DNA from: Zizania palustris
Lineage: Eukaryota > Streptophyta > Magnoliopsida > Poales > Poaceae
Length of the DNA: 64,000 nucleotides
NCBI GenBank assembly: GCA_019279435.1
Contig: JAAALK010000079.1
Span: 98,419,332 to 98,483,331, forward strand
Reading direction: 5' to 3'
The translations under genes and the position numbers were made by a program. How positions within the stretch are numbered: position 1 is the first letter of the stretch; each line of letters starts with the position of its first letter. This document shows positions 33,861 through 44,250 of the stretch, piece after piece. A model generated the notes under the pieces. That model was not told the origin of the DNA. It made no database searches and saw nothing but the letters and a program-made list of their open reading frames with translations.

Positions 33861-34212
33861 CCGCATGACCAGTGCTACTCTTCGATTGGTTTCATACTGC
33901 AGGTTCGGCTTCTGTCACCGACAAGTGGGTCCGGTAATTGGAACGGCGAGCAACCGCTGTAAAAATCGACCGTTACCTTTTTTGCAGAGTGTAACGGCTA
34001 CAATCTAACGGCGCTCCACGATGTTTGCACTCCGAGACCGTTCCCTTCCTAATGTGCGTTCCCATTGCATCAAGAACCCGAAGGGGGAGGTTCGAACGCG
34101 TTGGGCTCGAAGTCCTCGGCTAAGTCACAGCATGCCCAAGTCCTCTTTAAGCCTCAGAAAATAGAAATGTTCCTTCCGTATACTGCCTTCTTTCTAAACA
34201 GGTTAACCACAG

Positions 34213-34234
34213 AGAGGCGTATTCGAGGGGCTAC
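34213..34234 (+). promoter_or_regulatory. Polypurine tract of gypsy G
   Basis: AGAGGCGTATTCGAGGGGCT borders the LTR start (TGTTGGGGG at 34235). ATTCGAGGGGCTAC at this place is typical of grass gypsy elements. Confidence 0.7.
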
Positions 34235-34729
34235 TGTTGGGGGAAATTACTCCATTTCCAGGGCTTAAAGATTAATTCATCAAAGGCTGAAGCTTACTCC
34301 GAAGCTAGTGAGCAGAGGTTCGAAGGGTGAGTCGCCACACCGAAGGGTGCAGCGGTGCGAAGCCCTGGAGAACCCTCTGGATGGGAGATGGAGGCCTCAA
34401 AGCTGAAGGACATGATTGATTGGATGTCCGCCTTATCCATCTACCTTGTAGTATTTTACCTTATATAACCTTGTTTATGGTACCGAATAGTTTTCACTAT
34501 GTCGGTTGTAATCTAGGGGTAAATAGGTCTTTTCCTTATGCTTTTTCCCCTATAAATACCCCCCTTTGTACCTTGTAAAAAGGGATCCAGAACAAGTTAT
34601 TAATCACACTCATTCGGACCACTCGAGTTATTATCCAATTCGGAGGCTCGAGGTAGTCCTAAAGCGCAAACTCCTTGTTTGTCCGTTCTTGATTTCAGAG
34701 AACCTGTTGGTGTAACATTTGCGCCAACA
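34235..34729 (+). repeat. 3' LTR of gypsy G (495 bp)
   Basis: TGTTGGGGGAAATT ... TTTGCGCCAACA, with TG/CA ends extended to the inverted TGTTGG/CCAACA. TATA candidates at about 34451 (TTATATAACC) and, better placed, 34551 (TATAAATACC). The right flank AATTT begins copia D LTR sequence. Confidence 0.87.
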
Positions 34730-36484
34730 AATTTGTTTTGAAAAATTGTACTATTCTTCATTCAGTGTATCAGTTTCTCAATTGAGTTTATACTGAATTG
34801 ACAGCAGTATAGTTCTGAATCTGAAATTGTAGTTTCATAAAGATTGGTTCAAATCTGTATTCTCCACTGATTACACTGGATTGATTTAATCTGAATTCAG
34901 AACTGGTAATTTGAAACTAGAACCTGTTATGATTTGACTTGGTTACTTTGTATTCACTGAAAGTGCTAAGATTGCAACTTACTCATTATTTCAGAATCAC
35001 TATCTGCTGGGTATTGATTTCAGATTTGAATGTTAGCAGTGCACTACTATTCTGATCTTTATGCAAGGTTCATGTTAATTTCTGAAGTGCATTTTGGTTG
35101 TTCTTGCAACTGATATTTCAGCCAAGTTCTTGAATGAAAATTTATTCCTGATTATTGTCAAATCATGTTTAGTTGTTAGATTTATTTTGAACTTCAGTGT
35201 TTACTCTATTGAGGCAATCAGTTCATGTATTGTTGTACTGCACACTCATTCTGATTGTCCTTTACTGTTCATCTTGAGCAATCAGTACATTGCAGCATTT
35301 GATATTAGTGAGTATAAAAATTTTCTTTGGAAGGGTATTAGAGTACTCAGTGAAATATTGTTCTGAATTTTTTCTTTGTATTTCCTGTTGAGCTACAGGT
35401 TTTCTGCTGTTCTAAACTCATGATTTACTGAAAAATACCTTTTGTCCCTGAATCAAGTAGTTGGTTCTTGGTTGTTGCTAGCTATGTTCAATGTGATAAT
35501 TCACACATTAGTCAGGTACTAATTGCTTTGGAATGTTGCAAGTTTTGTAGCTAATCAGACAAAATTTTGTGAACAGTTTTGACATGAACTAATGTGCTGC
35601 TTGTTGTTCTTAAATGTAGTGACTACTGCTCATTTTCAGAAGAGTATTTTCAGTCTTGCTGTTGGATATACATTCACAGTTAAGGTTCATATTTCAGTTC
35701 TGTTTTCTTGTTAGCTCTGTTGAATGAATTGTCTGGTTAGTTTTTGGATCAGTGTTTCAAAACCTCTGTATACTGGAATTTTGTTCATCTTCTAGCTCAT
35801 TCAATGTTCAGTATAATTGAAGAATCTCTAGTAACTGTTGTTTAGTCTGATTGAGAAGAAGAGTGGTCTATGTTCTGTGTCAAAGTGGTTTATTACTGTG
35901 AAACCTTTATTCAGTTTTCAAAATAGATTGTTTTCAGTTTTGCAGAATCTTCTGTTTATCTAGTCTAGGAGTGCTCTTGTGAATTTTTACATTGTGTGTC
36001 TTGGCAAACAAATATTGTGCTGGAGTTTCTCATACTGTAGTGTTATCCACTTTTCATTGTTCACCATTCAGAAGTGAGAATCTTCAGTTTTCTGAAAAGT
36101 TAATCCTGCTGAGTTTGTTCAAGGTAGTGTTTCATTATTCAAAACCTTTTTAAGCTGAATCGGGTTCAAGGGTTGAATGTGTTTTATTGATTGAAATTAT
36201 CAGAACTGAAATTGAATAGAAAACCTAAGTAAGTAAATTGTTTTGAATATAGTGTAACTATTCATTTTCAGGAATTTTTCAGAAATCTTGTAATACAATT
36301 GATTCATCATCCAATATCATATTTTGAAATTTGTTTGATTTTAAAACTTGTTTTCATGTGATCATCAAGTTTGATATTACGATCTCTTAGAGGTGCGTTG
36401 GGTGATTTGAACATGCCATCGTATTCACGAGAATTTGTCGAGGCGCCTATTCACCCCCCCTCTAGTCGTCATTCTGATTCCACA
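34730..36484 (+). repeat. 5' LTR of copia element D, distal part (interrupted by gypsy G)
   Basis: AT-rich, ends in the family's conserved terminus (GAGGTGCGTTGGGTG .. GGCGCCTATTCACCCCCCC .. CACA) directly before a primer site. Resembles the E LTR type in composition and length class (long, T-rich, many TTCAG words). The promoter part lies left of G, outside the window. No coding potential. Confidence 0.85.
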
Positions 36485-36486
36485 AT

Positions 36487-36498
36487 TGGTATCAGAGC
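36487..36498 (+). promoter_or_regulatory. Primer binding site of element D
   Basis: TGGTATCAGAGC two bases after the LTR end, iMet type. Confidence 0.88.
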
Positions 36499-36550
36499 CG
36501 GTTAGATCACCAGTTGACCTTAACCGGTTTGTGATTCTTGTTTTAGCGAC

Positions 36551-36904
36551 ATGGAAAGAAACTCAAAAATTCCAATGTTTGATGGTCATGATTTTGCTTA
36601 TTGGAAGGTGCGCATGGAGGCTTACCTTCTAAGCCAAGGAAGTGCTATTTGGGATATCGTCGATTCCCAATATGTGATCCCTGAAACTCAAACCTCAGAG
36701 ACTGAAAAAATCAAAGTACGAATGCAATAGCAAAGCAAGAAACATATTGTTCATCAGTCTGAGCTGCAAAGAGTTTGACAGGGTCCGACACCTACGAACT
36801 GTGCATGAAATTTGGACCACATTGAAAACCTTTCATGAGGGCACTACTCAGATTACGGTTAAGAGGCAAAGCACTTATAATCAAGAATACCAAATGAAAC
36901 TTCT
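36551..36904 (+). pseudogene. Gag stub of copia element D
   Basis: Begins ATGGAAAGAAACTC (MERNSKIPMFDG) with the UBN2-type gag start YWKVRMEAYLLSQGSAIWDI. A one-base insertion near 36710 shifts the frame (expected YECNSKARN continues in another frame), and the sequence ends at STYNQEYQM where it joins an inverted gypsy gag fragment at about 36905. The rest of D is absent from the window. Confidence 0.85.
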
Positions 36905-38163
36905 TCTCCAAATCTGCCCATCCTTTGACAGAGTTCACCAGCAATGATGAGAACCATGCAAAGGTCGATCCTAATAGAGACAGCGGGAAACACCTGACCT
37001 TCAGTGCTTCTTTAGCCGATGACTCACCACACAGAGCGAGAAAATGGCTAATATGCTTGATCGTGGAGACCGAGTCCTACCCCGAGAACTTGGTGAAGTT
37101 CGGGACCTTGTATCGATTTGGCAATGGCTCCCGATCAAACCAGTCTAGGTACGGTCGTCGATACACGTAGGTCTAGTCTTTGGACTTGAGTCCAAATTTG
37201 TCCTGAATCACCTTAGTAATTCGGTTCAACCAATCGTCTTCTTGTTGGTTCGGCGTGAGATATCGGTTAGTCATTGGGGCTGCTGATACTGATCCAGCTG
37301 AATAGTGTTGTATCTTTGTTCTTCATTGGAGTAGGTCGGTACTCCATAGTATGACGTCTGGTTGTACCCTTGAGTAATGCCATCGGGTACCCCCGCACAA
37401 GATCTGGCAGCATGTTCCTCGTGATTCCTTACATGGGCTAGGGTACGTCTTGCTTGATCGGGCCTTGTGGTACGGCCGAATGTTGGGATGGTGGCGTACC
37501 CATAGCAAAGGGGTATGTATTCTGGGACGAATCCTGTATACGCACCCCCTGGAGCGCGGGTGTAGGTAATGGAGCCGTCAGGTCAGTCTCCTGGACAAAT
37601 GAAGTGTTCGGCGGACCCTATCCTATCGGCCCTTGTGGTGTTGGCACCGGCCGATTGTGTTGAGGGTTTTGCAGAAGGCGTGAAGGATTGGTGGAGAAGT
37701 AAAATGGGCCATGTGTCGTCTCTTTAGCAATTGTTCCGTCAACCGTCTTCTTGATCAACCCGTGCAAGGTATTAACCAATACCGCAAACTGATTGATGAG
37801 AGTGTGATGTAGAGCATTGTCGATGGCTTCTCTAAAAGTGACCCGTGGACTTTCGATCTTCTGAGGAATCTCACCGGTCGCGGCTGGCCTCGACAATTGA
37901 CTCCTCTAAATAGGACGAGGTAGAGTCATGCCAAAGGCATCGAAGCACATTTTCTTGTAGTTTTTCACGTGATCTGGTACCTCTTCTCTTTGTTAATCAG
38001 TCAAAGCATCCATGGTGAATGGGATGATGTTACTGTCATTGATTTCGCCCGCCTTGGATGAGTGATCTAAAAAAGGTCCTACTAGGCGTGCTAAAAGCGT
38101 GTTGGTGTATTTTTTGAGCACATGCATGGCTTGGGAGATCTGCTTAACTCCAGTGCATGCCAT
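36905..38163 (-). pseudogene. Gag fragment of a gypsy element (K), degenerate
   Basis: Read on the minus strand from ATG at 38163 (MACTGVKQISQAMHVLKKY). It contains KNYKKMCFDAFGMTLPRP, FREAIDNALHHTL and, near the left end, a typical gypsy gag core (FAWFSSL .. GWADLEKKFH). Several stops and frame changes interrupt it. Its orientation is opposite to D. The left border with D's gag shares a few bases (CAAATG), consistent with illegitimate joining. Confidence 0.7.
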
Positions 38164-38207
38164 ATAATCTTAGAAGAAAAAAGAAGGTTTTGAGCGTGCC
38201 AATCAGT

Positions 38208-39231
38208 TCGACCCTGCAACTGATAAGGAATCATAAATAAACATCGTTAGTAGCAACGCCGATTGGCTACCAAGCCGATGATCGTGGTGAGAATAAAATA
38301 AACAAGAAATAATGCTCCTATCGGCCATGGGGCCGATGAACACACCCACGCTATCAGGTTGAACACTCTATCGACCGATACGATAACATCTCTGTGCAAC
38401 AGGGCCGATGAATGTCTCCCGGGTGGAGATGAAACATAGTGTGGAAACAAAGATGACCTATTCACTTCTACTCCGATAGAAAGCAAACTCAGCATGCCTA
38501 ATAACATATTCATATCATTAAGTCACCGTAAATGCAAGATCAGACCCAACTGAGACAGTCGCTAATCACGATAAATCAATAACACTTCAATGCATCAAGC
38601 ATACTTTATTTAAATGAATGGTACATAGCATGAACAGGATACAATAGATCAAGATGTCGGACTTAACCGATGAAGCCTTAAACTATGATACCTAATTAAC
38701 ATCAATCTAAGAGATCAAAATGAGGCAGCCTTACACCTAGCAAAATAAGACAAGATAAACCAGGCAATCACACCGATCAGGACAATACCTCAAGAGATCG
38801 ACACGATGTAGCATCGAAGAACAAACCTTAATTGATGTCACCGTCGAGATGACGGGAATCACCTCTTCACTAGAGATCGAGACGATGCAGCCTGGTTCCA
38901 AGAGCCAAGTCCCATCAGGATTAACCTTGGGAATCCAAGGGTGGCGATGCGCCGGAATTAGTAGTTTGTTGTGGTTGATTATGTGTGTTTTAAACCTAGC
39001 TAATTAGATACATATGTATAGTCTAGAGACTTGTCGTCCAAGTAATCTACCTTGTAACCGATTCTGAACCATCTTTATCTTCTCTCACCTTCATCAGCTC
39101 CTGCATGTTCAGTCATATTGTAACAATATGGATGGGCTTCTTTGACCACATTTGACTGAACTTCTCTTTGACTTTTGTTGACCGTGCAACATCCTTGGTG
39201 GGCCTAGGCTCAACTAAATCTTGGCATCAAC
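38208..39231 (-). repeat. Probable 5' LTR of gypsy K
   Basis: On the minus strand it begins TGTTGATGCCAAG at 39231, exactly where the plus-strand integrase relic of H starts. It ends before TTGGCACGCTC (about 38196-38206), a decayed version of the TTGGCGCGCC primer site common in grass gypsy elements. No second LTR is present to confirm it. No ORF. Confidence 0.45.
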
Positions 39232-39712
39232 ACTGTCAGAAGCACTCAGGGCTTATCGGATGGCGTGTCACGGGTCCACTCAAGTACTGCCATATTAGTT
39301 AGTCTATGGCCATGAAGTAGTACTACCTAGGAAATAACATCTGCTTAAGAAGGATAACACTACAAGACCAACTCACAGCCGATGATTATTATAATTTAAT
39401 GACAGATGGCTTAGAAGATCTAGCGCAAGTCCGATTGAGACCCCTTGAGAATATTGAAGAGAACAAAGCAAGAGTTACAAGGTTTTACAATAAGAAGTGG
39501 TGCCCAAGTCATTTGAAGAAGGAGAACTCGTGTGGAAGCTTATCTGACCGATCGGGTCTAAAGACAATCGGTTTGGTAAGGGGTCACCTAATTAGGAGGG
39601 ACCATTTCGAGTACATCGAGCGGTGCTTGGTAACACCTATTTGCTCGAAGGATTGGATGGAGAAGTGTTCAGGAAGGCGCTGAATAGAAATTATCTAAAG
39701 AAATATTTCCCG
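39232..39712 (+). pseudogene. Integrase C-terminal relic of gypsy element H
   Basis: Fragments across all three frames read as a gypsy integrase tail: ALRAYRMACHGSTQV, LVYGHE, LMTDGLEDLAQVRLR, ENIEENKARVTRFYNKK, then in other frames the VWK..GSKDNRFG and GPF-like module and LKKYFP. Multiple stops and at least three frameshifts. Its left edge is the border of the K LTR, suggesting K inserted here. Confidence 0.75.
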
Positions 39713-41364
39713 AGCATTGGGGTAAATGCCTAAATATCTACACGCCAGCATCAAATAGACGATACCAATGTTATCGCCTTTAGACGACTGATGGTGAAGC
39801 ATCGCCCTTAGACACAAAAGACTCAGGACTAACTCAAGGATCAATAATGATATAGCACAAAGCATAACGGTTTGAGTTTTATAGGTCAAAGACCTGATAC
39901 AAAGAGAAAGATTTAAAGAAGAGCACGACGGATTGCCTCGATCGCCCGCAGCCGAATAGAATCGACGCTCTGAATAATAGGTCGATCTTCGGTGTCCGAT
40001 CAAAGAACATCTTGGATACCACGGCGTCGATGTTGTGGATTGCGAATGGCACCGAAGCGATGACGTTCCTGGGCCTAGATCCGAGCTAGGAAGGAGGCCA
40101 GAGTACATTCCTTCTCTACAATCTTCACCCGGACCCCATCCAGCCTCGAGGCTAGATCGGCTTCTTCCGCCCGCAACTAGTCAAGTTGCAATGATGTGGC
40201 TGATGACTCATCCCAAACATGATTCAAGAGAGTACCCTCATCCAAAATCACCACATCATGGATCTTGACCACCTCCCGCTAAGACACACAACTAGCGCGA
40301 TCGGCCATTTGCTTTAGCACCCTCTGCATGTCCAACCGATGGAACTCTAGTTATGCGGCTGGTGTATGGGCATCAACTAGCTCCGAGGAGAGGGAATCTA
40401 GGAAGTCATTGAAACGAGCCCTTATCGGCCCCGAGTCATTGACAAAGACCTCCACTGGGTCCTCTAGGTGATGCAACAGGTTCGATAGAACATCTTTCAC
40501 CTTCAGAGACAGCTGAGCCATAGTCAATGAAGGAGCACCAGTGACTTCTTCATCCTCAAGATATGGGCCAATATAAAAGTGGAACTTCTGGACGAAGGAC
40601 TATGAAGAAAGAAAAAGTTAGATAAGAGGCAAACATGTTATGACGACAAGTGCAGAAGTACTTATGTCAGCTAGCCTGGTAGGGGCGGCTGATTGCGGAG
40701 CGCCATCAGTAGAAGAAGCAATGGTATTGTCCTCCGCTGCAGCAATCGGAAGGGTGTGTGAACCTTCCTCTCCAAGACTGCACTGGGAGGCAGACAAAAC
40801 CACGACATCCAGCATTGGGTGCATTAAATGTCGGTGTTAGCTACGAGGAAAGCAATAAGAAGATCGAACAAACAAAATACCTAACGAGAGCGATCAGCAG
40901 GAAGAACTCTAGCATCCATCTCGGTGCCGATGATGATGGCGGCCCCCAACCCAACTTCCGGCGCATGGGCCCCGACTGTTGCGGCCATGAAGGGAACACT
41001 GGCCATTACGCTAACATAAACAATGATGACCCCCGGTGTATCGGCCCTAACAATGGCCTTCGTAGTAGCATCCTCAGTGACTAGGATCAGTTAGGCGCCT
41101 GTTGGGTCATCGGCCAGTTGATCGAAGGTCGTGTAAAGATACACAACGTCAAGGGAAGAGGAGGGCTGGAACAGAAAGATGTTAAGTATCAAGGATGGAA
41201 AACGAGCACAAACAAACACAAGGAATATACAAACTTGGGCCGATGAAGGTGCGCTAGTAGGAGCAGGAGCCATCTGAACCAGAAGAGCGGCGTGCCACCC
41301 CGACCAGTGCCTTGTGCTTGCGTGCTAGTGTATTAACTCGCCTCTTGGCAAGCCACTCTGTTAC
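39713..41364 (-). pseudogene. Antisense ORF region of gypsy H, left piece
   Basis: On the minus strand the sequence right of E (50543-50174) joins in sense to this piece across E's insertion site (KYIRPLPILV then VTEWLAKRR). An intron-like segment follows (acceptor CTTTCTGTTCCAG near 41167), then a coiled-coil part around 40000-40170 (EEADLASRLDGVRVK). Many stops, several of the form CAG to TAG. The same general layout as gypsy G: plus-strand integrase followed by an antisense spliced ORF. The protein family differs from G's and is not one I can name. Confidence 0.55.
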
Positions 41365-42150
41365 TGTGAAATCAAGAGAGGTCGCATTGTGGTTTCTGTC
41401 TTTATGATGAGTGATTGACAAGGTTGAGTGATCTGGTCAATGAGTGAGTGATGGTTTGATTGCATCGATGGGATCGATGTGTTGTTATGGAGAGTGGATG
41501 TCGAGGGGATCGATGTACGTCGCGTTTCAAGTTTTGGCTTGTCTCATGTGTGCAGGGTGGAGATGCTAACCAACTGTCAGCGGCGGGTGATCAAGGGTTG
41601 AGCAGGGAGCTCGATGCCAGAGGATCAAGGATGCCTGGTGAAGTTGGAGATGATTTCAGGAGTGCACGAGGAGATAGAGCAAGACATGGACGGACGGACA
41701 GATGGTCGAGACAGAGTGACAGTCAAGACAACGAAAGGGAGGCCAGTGCAAGTAATCAGGCGGCTCGATGGGATCGGGAGTGGGAGAGACTTGCTGGAGG
41801 TTGAGTTCACAGATTGGCGTCACATGTCGGCGATCGAGGAGGCTTTGTCGGTTTTTGCTAAAAACCGTCTCATCTCTAAATGTTTTTAAATTACAGTAAT
41901 TAGGAGTTTATTTTCGTTTAGTAATTTACATTAGGTGTAAACTTTTAGTATTTTTCAGAATTATCAAAATTCTGAAAATATAATAAAAGTATAGGTTTAA
42001 GTGTTGTAATAAATTATGTATATTCTTTGTGTATTTTCTGGATTTTAATTCTGAAAAATACCAAAGGGTATTTTAGGTTTCATTAGTTTTAAGTATTAAT
42101 TTGTAATTAAATCCTAGGGGCATTTTGGGTTTTTTCCTTTGTGGGCTTGC

Positions 42151-42160
42151 CTATATAAAG
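42151..42160 (+). promoter_or_regulatory. TATA box of E 5' LTR
   Basis: CTATATAAAG preceded by GTGGGCTTGC, the same context as the C-type TATA box. Confidence 0.7.
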
Positions 42161-42204
42161 GATCCAAAGGCCTAGGGTTTGTGAGACTAGAGTGGTTGTC
42201 ATTA

Positions 42205-42262
42205 GACTGTCTTTTTGGCTAAACATTTAGGAGGACTGTCTTTTTGGCTAAACATTTAGGAG
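42205..42262 (+). repeat. 29-bp tandem duplication in E 5' LTR
   Basis: Two copies of a 29-base unit starting GACTGTCTTTTTGGCT, at 42205-42233 and 42234-42262, just downstream of the TATA box. The 3' LTR has one copy (about 48640-48668, slightly diverged). Confidence 0.9.
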
Positions 42263-43931
42263 CTACCAAATCTCAATACTATTCAGGCATTTCTTCTCTG
42301 TTTGATTCTGAATCAATATGCTTTTCTGTTCACCGTTCGACCAAAAGCACAGAACCAGCGATGGCCTCTTTATGCCGTAGCGTATGTGCTATTCTTCCTG
42401 TGATTCATTTTTGACACCCTTGTTTGAGAAGGTTTGATGCTATTTTTGAATCTGAGGCTTTTATTACTTTTGTTGATCTTCACTCCATAGTTCCATTTTC
42501 GAAGTTTGCAACCTGTTTCAACTTTTTCTTTGGATAGAATGTTAGGTTTAATACTCTATCACATTTCTGCTTGCTTGTCTCTGTGTTCATCTCCTCTCCC
42601 TGTGCGCTGTCATGGCAAAGGGGACCTGTTCACGGTCAGATTTCCTGCTATCTCTCATGATCTTTTTGATGTGATGCTGAAAGTTCTTGGAGTTCATTCA
42701 GTTGCTTTTTCTACAAGTTTTTGCCTCTTGTAATTATTTTTTTTCCGCCGCTGATGAAGGCAATATCATTTTGAGGAAATCTTTTGCACACTGCTGCCTA
42801 TCTTTTGATGCTCTGGAGTGTTCATCCTCTTTGATTCGCTCTGATTGGATCTTACACTGAGATTTCTTGTATCGCCACATGCTGAACCTATTCTTACTTC
42901 AGTTTCTCAGCGATTTATACTGCTGAATCTTGAGCATCATTCTTTTGAGGAATCAACTGTTCTTGGTCATTTTAGTACTGTCACAGGGCTTGAACTTTTT
43001 CAGCCAGAGCAGCCAAGAGATAATATACCAAGCTGATTGCCCCTGTTTTCTTAATAAATCATCAGTATTGCTCCCATATATGATTATCTGCTTACCAGTT
43101 CTATCCTTCACTAACTATGCTGAGCAACATCTGTGACTTATGTTGTCTATGTGCTCAAGTAGTGCTTGAAGTATCTCCTGTGCTCTCCCAGAAGAGCAGT
43201 GTTAACCACTTATCAATTCATATGAGATGTATCATCTTCTGAAGTGATTTCACAAAGACTGTTGCATTAGTTCATCTCTGAGCAATTTTCTACTGATCAT
43301 CCTCTCTGAGAAGTTCTCGTTAGAGCTAGCACCTGAATTAAAATGTTCATCCTTTAGATCCTTGCTGAATTCCTAGTTTCTTAGATTTCGATTTCAGTAA
43401 AGATTTGTCTGGTTTTTCACTACTACTGCCAGCAAATAAATGAAAAGTGGGTTAATATCTATTCTCTGATTAGTATTTATTGCCAGATTTTAAGTTGACA
43501 GAAGTCACTGTTGTTCTTCAAATTGAGTCAGTGGTTTTTGAGAATTTGTTTCCAATCTGATCACATGATTGGTCTGATTATTCCTAGTGTGAATCTGATT
43601 TCATATTTTCTATCAGGAATCACTTTCAGTTCCACCAAATAGCTGTTAGGACCACTGTCCTGTGCTCCATACACAGTCCTTCAGATAAGGAACAGCTCTT
43701 GAAGGTTTCTGCCAAGAACATTTCCTCTCAGCATCTTACATCAGTACTCCACTAAAAATGTTAAACTGAAAAGGATGTAATCAATTTGAAGTAATCAGAA
43801 TCACAAATGTCAGGTATGGCCCTGTTCTTGTTCTTCTGTTGATCTGGATTTTTCATTTCTCAAAAGTGTTGGTTTCTACTCTTATTCTGAATAGCACATT
43901 GTTATATACAGATTCTGTGAAGTTTTTGCTT

Positions 43932-44046
43932 TAGTCGGAGTATCAAACACCGAACTACATTAGTCGGCAATTCATTCTCCGATTTACTTAGGAAATCGGC
44001 ATTTCAGACTCCGACTACTCTGATTCGGTGTTTCATAGACCGACTA
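43932..44046. promoter_or_regulatory. Dyad of four TCGG-N11-CCGA modules in E 5' LTR
   Basis: TCGGAGTATCAAACACCGA, TCGGCAATTCATTCTCCGA, TCGGCATTTCAGACTCCGA and TCGGTGTTTCATAGACCGA, each 19 bp with an 11-base core, separated by 10, 13 and 10 bases. Outer modules are inverted copies of each other (TAGTCGG..ACCGAA against TTCGGTG..CCGACTA). The array contains RCCGAC, the known DRE/CRT core, on both strands. Confidence 0.8.
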
Positions 44047-44189
44047 GGTAGAAAATGTTTTCTAAATTGATTTTTAAAAGGACTTGTTCTTTGGAGGTGC
44101 GTTGGGTGTTTGAAAAGGCCATCTACTTCACGAAAATTTGTTGATGCGCCTATTCACCCCTCCTCTAGTCACCATTCCAATCCCACAAT

Positions 44190-44201
44190 TGGTATCAGAG
44201 C
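44190..44201 (+). promoter_or_regulatory. Primer binding site of element E
   Basis: TGGTATCAGAGC two bases after the LTR end, iMet type. Confidence 0.88.
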
Positions 44202-44250
44202 CGGTTAGATCACAAGTTGACCTTCACCGGTTTGTGATCCTTGTGGCGAC

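Larger units (their letters stand above)
8571..34729 (+). mobile_element. Element G: Tat-type Ty3-gypsy retrotransposon, 3' part, carrying nested C and A/B
   Basis: After C's LTR the sequence resumes mid-integrase on the plus strand (8571-9238). It continues with a 118-bp tandem array, antisense ORFs (10287-10751 and 10856-33758), a purine tract and a 495-bp 3' LTR (34235-34729). Copia A (11676-31348) is nested in the antisense gene with TSD CCTTC. The arrangement integrase - tandem-repeat 3' region - antisense extra ORF - LTR is known for the Tat/Grande/Retand group. The right flank AATTTGTTTTG is the body of copia D's 5' LTR, so G is itself nested in D. Confidence 0.85.
41365..44187 (+). 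repeat. 5' LTR of element E (2823 bp)
   Basis: TGTGAAATCAAGAG ... CAATCCCACA. TATA box CTATATAAAG at 42151-42160, followed by CCTAGGGTTTG. It contains a 29-bp tandem duplication (42205-42262) absent from the 3' LTR, and a 115-bp dyad near the end (43932-44046). About 460 bp longer than the 3' LTR mainly because the 3' copy lacks most of 43225-43610. Confidence 0.9.

Noticed and set aside
36487..36498. tRNA genes suggested by TGGTATCAGAGC at several places
   Set aside because: These are primer sites complementary to iMet tRNA next to LTR ends; no cloverleaf surrounds them.
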